Shown here piece by piece: positions 8,485 to 16,443 of a DNA stretch of 64,000 bases. The DNA is taken from NCBI RefSeq assembly GCF_028275055.1, contig NZ_JAQCNJ010000046.1:1-64000 (forward strand), given 5' to 3'. Position 1 is the first letter of the stretch; each line of letters starts with the position of its first letter. The notes under the pieces were generated by a model. It did not search any database. It was given only the letters and a program-made list of their open reading frames with translations, and was not told the DNA's origin. This stretch comes from Haloplanus sp. GTDB taxonomy: Archaea; Halobacteriota; Halobacteria; Halobacteriales; Haloferacaceae. The position numbers and the translations under genes were made by a program.

Positions 8485-9666
8485 ATGCTCTCTCTCGCGC
8501 TCGCTGGCAAGCCCAACGCGGGCAAGTCAACGGTTTACCGGGCCGCGACGCGGGCCGACGTGGACGTTGGAAACTACCCGTTTACCACCATCGACGCCAA
8601 CCGCGGGGTGACCCACGCACGGACCGACTGCCCCTGTCTCGCTCGCGACGAGCGGTGTGGCAACGAGCACTGTCACGACGGGAAACGATACGTTCCCGTC
8701 GAACTCCTAGATGTCGCCGGACTCGTCCCCGGCGCACATGAGGGACGGGGTCTCGGCAACCAGTTTCTCGACGAACTCACCAACGCCGACGCCATTCTCA
8801 ACGTCGTCGACGCCTCCGGCGGGACGAACGCCGAGGGCGAACCCGTCGAGGTCGGCGACTACGACCCCCTCGAGGAGGTGGACTTCGTCGAACGCGAGAT
8901 GGATCAGTGGCTCGCGGGCATCGTCGACAGCAACTGGGAGTCGGTCGAGCGCAAGTCCCGGTCGCCGGAGTTCGACATCGACGAGACGCTGACCGACCTA
9001 CTTACGGGCTTTGGCGCGACGGTGGCCGACGTGGCCGCCAGCCTCCGAGCGCTCGATTACCCCGAGGACCCCATCCAGTGGACCGACGAGGACCGCACCG
9101 CGTTGGCCCGCGAGATACGGGCCCGCACCAAACCGCTCGTTGTCCTCGCGAACAAGGTCGATATCGCGCCACCCGAAAACGTTGCCCGCCTCCGGGAAAC
9201 CGACCGCCCCGTGATCCCGACGACGGCGGACGGCGAACTCGCCCTCCGGACCGCGGGCGACGCGGGCGTCGTCGACTACGACCCCGGTGACGAGGCGTTT
9301 GGCATCGTCGGCGACGTGACCGACGCCCAACGCGAGGGGTTGCAGCGAATCGGCGAGGTGATGGCCGACCACGGCGGCACCGGCGTTCAGGCCGCCATCG
9401 ACCACGCCGTCTACGACCTTCTCGACCACGTCACGGTCTACCCGGTCGGAAACGAGACGAGATGGACGGACGGGAGCGGAGCGGTTCTCCCCGACGCCGT
9501 CCTGCTCCCCCGGGGGTCGACGCCGCGTGACCTCGCCTACGCCATTCACTCCGACATCGGCGACGGCTACCTCCACGCCGTCGACGCCCGCTCTGACCGA
9601 CGGATCGGCGAGGACCACGAACTGAGCGAGGGCGACGTGATCAAAATTGTCAGCACGGCGAACTGA
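8485..9666 (+). CDS. YchF/OLA1-type Obg-related GTPase with TGS domain
   Basis: A 393-residue P-loop protein. G1 is [15 protein letters not shown] at the N-terminus, G3 is [18 protein letters not shown], and G4 is VLANKVDIA near residue 220. The last ~80 residues form a TGS domain: [16 protein letters not shown] and a terminal GDVIKIVS. Archaeal members bind ribosomes and hydrolyse GTP or ATP. A cysteine cluster ([16 protein letters not shown]) sits inserted after switch I, as usual in archaeal forms. A core gene; an isolated transcription unit here. Confidence 0.9.
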   Translation: MLSLALAGKPNAGKSTVYRAATRADVDVGNYPFTTIDANRGVTHARTDCPCLARDERCGNEHCHDGKRYVPVELLDVAGLVPGAHEGRGLGNQFLDELTNADAILNVVDASGGTNAEGEPVEVGDYDPLEEVDFVEREMDQWLAGIVDSNWESVERKSRSPEFDIDETLTDLLTGFGATVADVAASLRALDYPEDPIQWTDEDRTALAREIRARTKPLVVLANKVDIAPPENVARLRETDRPVIPTTADGELALRTAGDAGVVDYDPGDEAFGIVGDVTDAQREGLQRIGEVMADHGGTGVQAAIDHAVYDLLDHVTVYPVGNETRWTDGSGAVLPDAVLLPRGSTPRDLAYAIHSDIGDGYLHAVDARSDRRIGEDHELSEGDVIKIVSTAN

Positions 9667-9706
9667 ACGGGGAAGGGGGGAGGGGGAGGGGGAGGGGCCA
9701 GGGGCC
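9667..9706 (+). repeat. G-run tract downstream of the YchF GTPase gene
   Basis: Immediately after the stop codon come five or more runs of four to six G separated by single or double A, within GGGGAAGGGGGGAGGGGGAG and its continuation. The pattern could fold into a G-quadruplex on the + strand, in the transcript's 3' untranslated region. Confidence 0.5.
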
Positions 9707-9824
9707 GTCAGCGGGCAAGTAAACTTGCGGCACGTGGATAGTTTAACGTGACGTTCCCCCCACCGAAACCAGTTTATTCACGTTTATCGCCCGTATCACC
9801 GCCACAGCTTGATATGGCCGACGC

Positions 9825-10922
9825 ATGAACGCCCCATCACCGATGACCCCATTCGACGGCGTCGACACGGCGACGCTTCTCTCGGGCCACGCCGACTGGA
9901 TCGGCCGTCAGGGGGCCGCCCGTCTCTCGCGACCGGCGCTCGACTGCCTCGAGACGGAGTTCCCCCACCACGTCGGGCGCGTTGACGGCCCGGACGGCCC
10001 CGAGCGGCCGCGGGAACGGCACCCGGTCTTCTACGGCTGTTACGACTGGCACTCGGCCGTTCACGGCCACTGGACGCTGGTGCGTGGGCTCCGCCTGTTC
10101 GACGACCACCCCGCCCGTGCCGAGGCCGTCGACCGGATCGACGCTCGCCTCACCGCCGACGGCGTCGCCCGCGAGGTCGAACGGTTCGAGGTGGAACCGA
10201 CCTTCGAGCGACCGTACGGCTGGGGGTGGTTTCTCCGACTCGCGGCCGAACTGTCCCTCTGGGACGACGCCCGGGCCGCCGAATGGCGGGCGATCCTTGA
10301 TCGGCTGGAACGTCGGATCGTCACCCTCGTCGAGTCGGACCTCCGTTCCCCGTCACGGCCCAACAGGGTCGGCACGCACGGCAACACCGCATTCGCGTTG
10401 TGTTGTGTTCTCGACTACGCCCGAACCACTGGAGCCGACGAACTGGCTGCGGCCGTCGTTGAGGCGGCGACCGACCACTTCGCGACGGATCGGGACGCCC
10501 CCGCGGCGTATGAACCGTTCGGGCTCGACTTTCTGTCGCCGTCGCTGACCGAGGCGGACCTGTTGCGCCGCGTTTTCGATCCGAGTCGGTTCGCGGCGTG
10601 GCTCGACGACTTCCTGCCCGGCCTCGACGCGGACGGCCTTTCGCTCGACCCCGTCGAGGTTCCCGCGGACCCCACGGACGGGACCGCACTCCACCTGCTC
10701 GGTCTCAACCTCTCGCGGGCGTGGTGTTTGGCGGGCGTGGCCGAGACGCTTGACGGCCATCGCGACGGCGCGGCCGAGGCGGCCAGGCGCTGTGGGGCGC
10801 GACACGCCGAACGCGGTGTGTCACGGGCGTTCACCGACGCGTATGCCGGGTCACACTGGCTCCAGTCGTTCGTGCTGTACCTCCTCACGCGCAACGAGGG
10901 CGGAGTCACGCCGGACGCGTGA
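9825..10922 (+). CDS. DUF2891 family protein
   Basis: A 365-residue protein of the DUF2891 family. The signature HPVFYGCYDWHSAVHGHW lies at residues ~66-83, followed by helical-hairpin repeats (RPYGWGWFLRLAAEL and RVGTHGNTAFALCC). The alternating Trp, His and Gly motifs suggest an (alpha/alpha) toroid as in glycan-acting enzymes, but no activity is known. A C-terminal HWLQSFVLYLLT matches family members. It is convergent and directly adjacent to the aminotransferase. A possible TATA region (TTTATTCACGTTTATC) precedes the start by ~40 nt. Confidence 0.85.
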   Translation: MNAPSPMTPFDGVDTATLLSGHADWIGRQGAARLSRPALDCLETEFPHHVGRVDGPDGPERPRERHPVFYGCYDWHSAVHGHWTLVRGLRLFDDHPARAEAVDRIDARLTADGVAREVERFEVEPTFERPYGWGWFLRLAAELSLWDDARAAEWRAILDRLERRIVTLVESDLRSPSRPNRVGTHGNTAFALCCVLDYARTTGADELAAAVVEAATDHFATDRDAPAAYEPFGLDFLSPSLTEADLLRRVFDPSRFAAWLDDFLPGLDADGLSLDPVEVPADPTDGTALHLLGLNLSRAWCLAGVAETLDGHRDGAAEAARRCGARHAERGVSRAFTDAYAGSHWLQSFVLYLLTRNEGGVTPDA

Positions 10923-12044
10923 TCAGCCGAGGTCCACCACTACCCCGGCCATCACGTCCAATGCTTCTTCGAGCGTCGCCGTGTCGGTCGCATAGGAGAG
11001 CCGCGCGTGGCCCGCGCCCGCGTCGCCGAACGCCTCGCCGGGGACGACGATCACGCCCCGGTCGAGGCAGGCGTCGACGAAGCCGTCCGGCACCTCCGGC
11101 ATCGCGTAGAACGCGCCTTCGGGCGTAGGCACGTCGAGTCCCATTTCCTCCAGTCGGTCGAGAACGAGATCACGGCGCTTCTCGAACGTGTCGGCCATCT
11201 CGTCGACGTGGTCCTGTGGCCCGGTGAGCGCCGCCTCGGCGGCGTACTGTGCGGGGGCCGAAGCACACGCCTGCACGTACTGGTGGACACGGAGCATCCG
11301 TTCGATCCGGGGAGTCGAGGCGGTCACCCAGCCCAGCCGCCATCCCGTCATCGAGTACGTCTTCGAACAACCGTTGACGACGACGACGTTGTCGGTGTCG
11401 GCGTATGTGAGCGGCGAGTGGTGATCGCCGTCGAAGACGAACCGCTCGTACACCTCATCGGAGATACAAACCACGTCGTGGTCGTCCGCGATGCGGGCGA
11501 ACTCGCGAACGTCTTCCTGTGGCGACACCGCGCCGGTCGGGTTGCCGGGGCTGTTGACGACAAAGGCGGCGGTGTCGTCGGTGATGGCGGCCTCGACGGC
11601 CGCAGGATCAAGCGTCAGGTCGTCCCGGAGCGGAACCGGCACGGCCGTCCCACCGGTGAGTTTCGTCAACGCGTCGTATGAGACAAACCCCGGATCGGGG
11701 ATCAGTACCTCGTCGCCGGCGTCGACATGGGCCTCCAAGGCGAGGTGGAGCGCCTCGCTCCCGCCCGCGGTGGCGATGACGTCGCCGGCGTCGACATCGA
11801 CGCCCTGTTCTCGGGCGTGTCTCTCTGCGATGGCCGCCCGAAGGGGTTCGATCCCTTTGTTCTCGGTGTAGGCGTCGGCGTCACCCGCCTCGATGGCGTC
11901 GACGGCCGCCCGTCGGGCGTGGCCCGGCGCGGGGAAATCCGGTTGGCCGAGGCCGAGGTTGATGGCGTTCTCGCCGGCCGCCTCGAACACCTCGCGGATG
12001 CCGCTGATGGATATCGACTCGACGCGCGTGGAGAACTCGGTCAT
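10923..12044 (-). CDS. Class I/II pyridoxal-phosphate aminotransferase
   Basis: A 373-residue fold-type I PLP enzyme of the aspartate aminotransferase superfamily. Visible are INLGLGQPDFPAP, VVNSPGNPTG (the NPTG motif), CISDEVYERF, the Schiff-base Lys within GCSKTYSMTGWRLGW, and a final ARLSYATD with the carboxylate-binding Arg. Likely acts on aspartate, alanine or aromatic amino acids; the exact substrate is not decidable. The start at 12044 is chosen because MTEFSTRVESISISGIR matches the family, whereas the 100 residues before it in frame are Arg/Ser-rich and non-conserved. Confidence 0.9.
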   Translation of the reverse strand: MTEFSTRVESISISGIREVFEAAGENAINLGLGQPDFPAPGHARRAAVDAIEAGDADAYTENKGIEPLRAAIAERHAREQGVDVDAGDVIATAGGSEALHLALEAHVDAGDEVLIPDPGFVSYDALTKLTGGTAVPVPLRDDLTLDPAAVEAAITDDTAAFVVNSPGNPTGAVSPQEDVREFARIADDHDVVCISDEVYERFVFDGDHHSPLTYADTDNVVVVNGCSKTYSMTGWRLGWVTASTPRIERMLRVHQYVQACASAPAQYAAEAALTGPQDHVDEMADTFEKRRDLVLDRLEEMGLDVPTPEGAFYAMPEVPDGFVDACLDRGVIVVPGEAFGDAGAGHARLSYATDTATLEEALDVMAGVVVDLG

Positions 12045-12117
12045 ATTCCCGTTCCGGGTCCGGGTCGTGATAGGTGTTCCCGTTTCTGACCCGACGCCAG
12101 CGACGAACTGAACGGGA

Positions 12118-12312
12118 TTACCGGAGCTTTCGGGCAAGCCGAAGAAACACCGAAACGGCCACTCCGAGTCCGGGGACGCGCGACGAGAGCGCGGCCGCCC
12201 CGAGGAGGAGGACCCCGCTCTTTCGCCGGCCGCGGGCGAACGCCACCGCGGCGTCGACGAGCGTTGAAACTGTGCTGACTCCGTGTATCGATCCGGCCGA
12301 AATGTTAGCCAT
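12118..12312 (-). CDS. Small hydrophobic haloarchaeal protein
   Basis: A 64-residue product with a helix of VSTLVDAAVAFARGRRKSG followed by a Gly/Ala/Leu-rich stretch (VLLLGAAALSSRVPGLGVAV) and a basic end. It could be a peripheral membrane or hairpin protein. No named family is recognised. Its length and position upstream of the aminotransferase on the same strand resemble other haloarchaeal small conserved genes. Confidence 0.5.
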   Translation of the reverse strand: MANISAGSIHGVSTVSTLVDAAVAFARGRRKSGVLLLGAAALSSRVPGLGVAVSVFLRLARKLR

Positions 12313-12392
12313 AAGACAGTACCAGCTTCAAGACCCAGAGTCAAAAAGGTGCGCTTCGTGGGGGTGAGCGTGGCGGAGCGGGCATCGCCCGC

Positions 12393-12563
12393 CTACTCGG
12401 CGTCGTCCTCGTGGGCGTCCCGGAGCGTCGAGACGTGGTCGCCCAACTGTGACAACGCGGTGTCGGCGTCGATATACCCGTCGTCGTACTCGTCGTAGAC
12501 GCCTTCGGCGGCGGCGAGAAACGCTTCCACCTCGGTGTCGAGGTTCCCGGAGTCGGAGCCCAT
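12393..12563 (-). CDS. Small acidic protein of unknown function
   Basis: A 56-residue, highly acidic product (LDTEVEAFLAAAEGVYDEY in the middle), probably two helices. The ATG at 12563 removes a long Arg-rich in-frame extension that is antisense to the helicase and clearly not coding. It is divergent from the XPB-type helicase gene with only ~50 bp between them. Confidence 0.5.
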   Translation of the reverse strand: MGSDSGNLDTEVEAFLAAAEGVYDEYDDGYIDADTALSQLGDHVSTLRDAHEDDAE

Positions 12564-12614
12564 GGTCGACCCCGCGGGCGGAGCGCATTTAGTTCCACCC
12601 CTCCAATCCTGACT

Positions 12615-13964
12615 GTGACCCGCCGTGTCCGGTACGACGACGGGACGATCACTCTCGACGGCGAGATTCCCGACCCGCCGGGCGTCGCTGGCCTCCCGGT
12701 CACCGAAGACGACCGTAGTCTGACGTTCCGTGCGCCCGGCCACCGGTACGCCGACCTCGTTGCGGCGCTTGAGAACGCCGGTGTCGACCACGAGGACACC
12801 GTCTTCGATCTTCCCGACCTCGGTCTCTCGACGACGTACGACCTCCGGGCGTACCAGACCGCAGCCCTCGACGCGTGGCGTGACAACGACCGCCGGGGCG
12901 TTCTCGAACTCCCCACGGGAAGCGGTAAGACCGTTATCGCGGTCGGCGCGATGGCGGCGTTGTCGACGCCGACGCTCGTCGTCGTCCCGACCGTCGACCT
13001 TCTCCACCAGTGGCGGCGCGAACTCGAAACGGAGTTCGAGGTTCCGGTGGGCCAACTCGGCGGCGGCGAAGGGTCGATAGAAGCGCTCACCGTCGCGACC
13101 TACGACTCGGCGTATCTTCGCGCCGACGAACTCGGCGACCGCTTCGGGTTCGTCGTCTTCGACGAGGTTCACCACCTCGGCGGCGAGAACTACCGCGACA
13201 TCGCGCGCTTGCTTCCCGCGCCCGCCCGCCTCGGCCTGACGGCGACGTTCGAGCGCCCGGACGGCGCACACACGGCCGTCGCGGACCTCGTCGGACCCGT
13301 CGTCTACGACCTCGACGTGGACGACCTGGCCGGCGACCACCTCGCGGACTACGAACTCCGGCGGGTCGAGGTGGAACTCACGCCTGCGGAGCGCGAGGCC
13401 TACGACGAGGCTCAGGGGACCTTCGTCGACTACCTCCGGCGGTCGGGGCTCTCGATGGAGCGCGGAAGCGACTACCGCGAACTCGTCATGCGGTCGGGCT
13501 CCGATCCGGAGGCCCGGGAGGCACTCCTCGCCAAACAGGAGGCCCGTGAGGTGATGATGAACTCCGACGCGAAGGTGGCGGCTCTGGAACGGATCCTCGA
13601 ACGTCACCGCGGCGAGCGAACCATCGTTTTCACCGCCCACACCGACCTCGTCTACCGGCTCTCCGAGCGGTTCCTGCTCCCGGCCATCACGAGCGAGACG
13701 GGGGCAAGCGAGCGCCGGTCGATACTCGATCGGTTCCGCGAGGGAACGTACACCCGCGTCGTCGCCGCGAACGTTCTCGATGAGGGGGTGGACGTGCCCG
13801 ACGCCGCCGTCGGTGTCATTCTCTCGGGCAGCGGGAGCGAACGCGAGTTCACCCAGCGTCTCGGGCGACTCCTCCGGCCGAAGGCGGACGGCCGAGGAGC
13901 GATTCTCTACGAGGTGGTCAGCGCCGAGACGGCCGAGGAGCGGGTCGCGGAACGCCGGCGGTAG
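12615..13964 (+). CDS. XPB/Rad25-type DNA helicase
   Basis: A 449-residue SF2 helicase. The N-terminal ~70 residues are a damage-recognition-like domain. Walker A is LPTGSGKTVIAV (residues 99-110), motif II is VVFDEVHHLGG, motif III is LGLTATFERPDG, and motif VI is EFTQRLGRLLRPK. Archaeal XPB unwinds DNA and pairs with the nuclease Bax1 in nucleotide excision repair. The Bax1-like gene here is at 19945, on the same strand but 6 kb away rather than next door. The GTG at 12615 starts the family-like MTRRVRYDDGTI segment. Confidence 0.9.
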   Translation: MTRRVRYDDGTITLDGEIPDPPGVAGLPVTEDDRSLTFRAPGHRYADLVAALENAGVDHEDTVFDLPDLGLSTTYDLRAYQTAALDAWRDNDRRGVLELPTGSGKTVIAVGAMAALSTPTLVVVPTVDLLHQWRRELETEFEVPVGQLGGGEGSIEALTVATYDSAYLRADELGDRFGFVVFDEVHHLGGENYRDIARLLPAPARLGLTATFERPDGAHTAVADLVGPVVYDLDVDDLAGDHLADYELRRVEVELTPAEREAYDEAQGTFVDYLRRSGLSMERGSDYRELVMRSGSDPEAREALLAKQEAREVMMNSDAKVAALERILERHRGERTIVFTAHTDLVYRLSERFLLPAITSETGASERRSILDRFREGTYTRVVAANVLDEGVDVPDAAVGVILSGSGSEREFTQRLGRLLRPKADGRGAILYEVVSAETAEERVAERRR

Positions 13965-14018
13965 ACCGTGGACCGAGCGGAACCCCCCTTCTTTATCCTC
14001 GCGCCGTGTAGGCAACAC

Positions 14019-15452
14019 ATGGTTTTAGCGTCACGGCCGATCCGCGTCGTTCTCGTCGCCGTTGTCGTCGTTCTCGCGGGGTGTGGCGGCGCCGGCCCCG
14101 TCGACGGAGGTGGCGGGGTCGACGAACCGTCGGAGCCGACGGCGACGGCGGCCGTGGACCAGGCAAACGCCCCGAACGGGACGGTGGAGGTCCACTTCAT
14201 CAACGTCGGCCAGTCGGTGAGCACGCTCGTCGTCGGGCCGACGGGCGAGACGATGCTGATCGACACCGGTCACTACAACGACGACGGCGCGTACGTGTTG
14301 GCGTATCTGGAGCGCCACGACATCGAACGCGTCGACCACCTCGTCGTCTCGCATAACGACGCCGACCACATCGGCGGCAACGCGGCGGTCATCGAACGGT
14401 TCGAGACGGAAGGCGACGGGATCGGAGCCGTCTACGACCCGGGTATCGCCGCGAGTACGGGCACGTACGGCGAGTATCTCGATGCGGTCGAGGCCCACGA
14501 CGTGACGCTGTACGAGACGCGCGAGGGCGACACGGTGCCGATGGAGGGAGTCGATGTCGACGTTCTCGGTCCCCCGGACCCGTACCTCGAAAACGAGGCT
14601 CGAAACGAGAACAGCATCGTTCTCAAACTCACACACGGCGAGACCGGGATCCTGTTCTCCGGCGACGCGGAGGACGATCAGGAGGCCTACCTCACCGAGA
14701 CCTACGGCGATGAGCTCCGGTCGACCGTGTTGAAGGCTGGCCACCACGGCTCGTCGAGTTCCTCGACGGAACCGTTTCTCGACGCAGTTCGGCCGGAGGC
14801 GGTCGTCGTCTCCAGCGCCCACGACTCCCGGTACGGTCACCCGACCGACGAGACCCTCCGGCGGTTCGCCGACCGATCGGTGCCGACCTACTGGACGGCG
14901 ACCCACGGCGATGTCGTTCTGATCAGCGACGGACGCGGTGTCGCCGTCCGAACCCAGGCCGCGGCACCGACGGCACCGCTTGACCTCCGGGCTGGTGACC
15001 CCATCGACCCCGGGAATCAGAGCGTTGTCGCCGGCCGCGCCCGCCTCGGTGGCGGGTCGGACACGGCCCCGCCTCCGACCCCAACCGCGACCGACGGCGG
15101 GACCGACGCTCCGGCCAGCGGCGAGATGGTCGTTGCCGGGGTGCAGCCGGACGCCGAAGGGGACGACCGCGAGAACCTCGACGACGAGTACGTCGTTTTC
15201 GAGAACGCGGGCGACGCCACGCTTGATCTCACGGACTGGCGTGTCGAGGACGAGGCCGGCCGGACGTACGCGTTCCCCGACGGCTACACGCTCGACCCCG
15301 GCGAGACGGTGACGGTGCGAACCGGCACCGGAGCCGACGGCGACGGTAACCTGTACTGGGGATCGGAGTCGCCGGTCTGGAACAACGACGGCGACACGGT
15401 AATCGTGCACAACAGTGACAACGACACGGTTCTTCGAGAGACGTATGACTGA
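14019..15452 (+). CDS. Secreted lipoprotein: ComEC-like metallo-beta-lactamase plus lamin-tail domain
   Basis: A 477-residue exported protein. The signal peptide VVLVAVVVVLAGC ends in a lipobox with the lipidated Cys. Residues ~50-320 form a metallo-beta-lactamase fold of the ComEC C-terminal type: HFINVGQSVSTLVV, LVVSHNDADHIGG (metal ligands), ILFSGDAEDD and LKAGHHGSSSSS. After a Pro/Thr linker, residues ~370-477 are a lamin-tail domain (YVVFENAGDATLDLTDW). Such hybrids are thought to be extracellular nucleases or hydrolases. The ATG at 14019 follows a TTTATC box. It overlaps the DUF3006 gene by 8 nt. Confidence 0.88.
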   Translation: MVLASRPIRVVLVAVVVVLAGCGGAGPVDGGGGVDEPSEPTATAAVDQANAPNGTVEVHFINVGQSVSTLVVGPTGETMLIDTGHYNDDGAYVLAYLERHDIERVDHLVVSHNDADHIGGNAAVIERFETEGDGIGAVYDPGIAASTGTYGEYLDAVEAHDVTLYETREGDTVPMEGVDVDVLGPPDPYLENEARNENSIVLKLTHGETGILFSGDAEDDQEAYLTETYGDELRSTVLKAGHHGSSSSSTEPFLDAVRPEAVVVSSAHDSRYGHPTDETLRRFADRSVPTYWTATHGDVVLISDGRGVAVRTQAAAPTAPLDLRAGDPIDPGNQSVVAGRARLGGGSDTAPPPTPTATDGGTDAPASGEMVVAGVQPDAEGDDRENLDDEYVVFENAGDATLDLTDWRVEDEAGRTYAFPDGYTLDPGETVTVRTGTGADGDGNLYWGSESPVWNNDGDTVIVHNSDNDTVLRETYD

Positions 15453-15738
15453 CATCGAGGCGCTGGACGACGGCCGGTACACGGCGGTCGTCGACGCCGT
15501 CGAGGACAGGTTCGCGACGGTCTTTGTCGAGCGAGACGGCGAGGAGATCGGTAACGCGGTGCTGGAGACCGACGCCCTCCCCGAAAAGGCTCGACGCAAC
15601 GACGCGGTCCTGCGGATCACCGTCGCCGACGGGACGCTACTCGAAACCGAATACGATGCCGACCGGACCGACGACCGGGCGGCGCGGGCACAGAACCGGT
15701 TCGACCGCCTCTCCGAGCGCCCGCCGGACGACTCGTAA
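15445..15738 (+). CDS. DUF3006 family protein
   Basis: A 97-residue protein matching DUF3006: a beta-strand repeat YTAVVDAVEDRFATVFVERDG, then LPEKARRNDAVLRITVADG. The ATG lies inside the end of the beta-lactamase-fold gene, so the two are probably translated together. DUF3006 genes often sit next to ComEC-like metallo-beta-lactamases in bacteria and archaea, which suggests a partner role. The function is unknown. It has no signal peptide, so it would stay in the cytoplasm while its partner is exported. Confidence 0.8.
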   Translation: MTDIEALDDGRYTAVVDAVEDRFATVFVERDGEEIGNAVLETDALPEKARRNDAVLRITVADGTLLETEYDADRTDDRAARAQNRFDRLSERPPDDS

Positions 15739-15744
15739 CCGGGC

Positions 15745-16443
15745 TCAGGTCTCCGCGACGACGGAGACGTACCCCACGTCGCCGGTCTCGACCGCCCGCT
15801 CGACGTTTTCGATGGCGTCCAGTGCCCGCCGACCCCGTTCACCCATGAGACCGAGCAGGCTTTCGTAGTCGACCTGCTCGGTCACCCGATCCCGCATCGC
15901 AAGAAGGTCGTCGCGGTGGTCCCGTGTCGCTCTCGGGTCGAAGCCTGCGTCCACGAGGTAGGCCATCAGCGTCTCGGAACTCCGTGCGCCATCGAGACAA
16001 AGCGCCTCGGCGACCGGATCGGGGACCGTGGGCCGGTCGCCCTCGACGACGACGTCGGAGACGGCGAGGCGTCCGCCGTCGGTGAGAACCCGTTTCGCCT
16101 CGGAGAGCGCGGTCGGGAGATCGGTGAGACAAAGCACGCACTCGGCGAGCACGACGTCGGTACAGCCGTCCCGCAGGGGGAGGGCCGTCGCGTCGGCCCG
16201 GAGCGCCCGGCTGGCCGACGGAGACGGGTCGACGCCGACGGTCTCGGCTCCACGTTCGCGGGCGACCGTCAGCGCCTCGCCCGCGCCACAGCCCACGTCC
16301 ACCAGGCGTGTCCCCGCCCCGACGCAGGCCCGGTCGAGTAGTTCGGCGGTCGCCTCGGTGCCGCCCGGGTGGAGCGGGCCATCGAGCACGGTGTCGAGTG
16401 TGCCCCACGGGTTCGCGAGCGCCGCATCGAGCAGTCCGTCCAT
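15745..16443 (-). CDS. SAM-dependent methyltransferase, partner of the radical SAM gene
   Basis: A 232-residue class I methyltransferase: motif I is LVDVGCGAGEALTVA, motif II is ETVGVDPSPSA, then DVVLAECVLCLTDLPTAL and LTDGGRLAVSDVVVEG, as in Methyltransf_11 and ArsM/UbiE-like enzymes. The ATG at 16443 overlaps the stop of the radical SAM gene (TGATG), so the two are coupled. A GTG one codon earlier is also possible. The substrate is unknown; pairing with a Tes-like radical SAM enzyme points to lipid or cofactor modification. Confidence 0.82.
   Translation of the reverse strand: MDGLLDAALANPWGTLDTVLDGPLHPGGTEATAELLDRACVGAGTRLVDVGCGAGEALTVARERGAETVGVDPSPSASRALRADATALPLRDGCTDVVLAECVLCLTDLPTALSEAKRVLTDGGRLAVSDVVVEGDRPTVPDPVAEALCLDGARSSETLMAYLVDAGFDPRATRDHRDDLLAMRDRVTEQVDYESLLGLMGERGRRALDAIENVERAVETGDVGYVSVVAET

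Noticed and set aside
14031-15842. A 603-residue open frame on the minus strand
   Set aside because: It is antisense to the beta-lactamase-fold lipoprotein and DUF3006 genes. Its sequence is Arg/Val/Asp-repetitive with no domain, as is common for antisense frames in GC-rich genomes.
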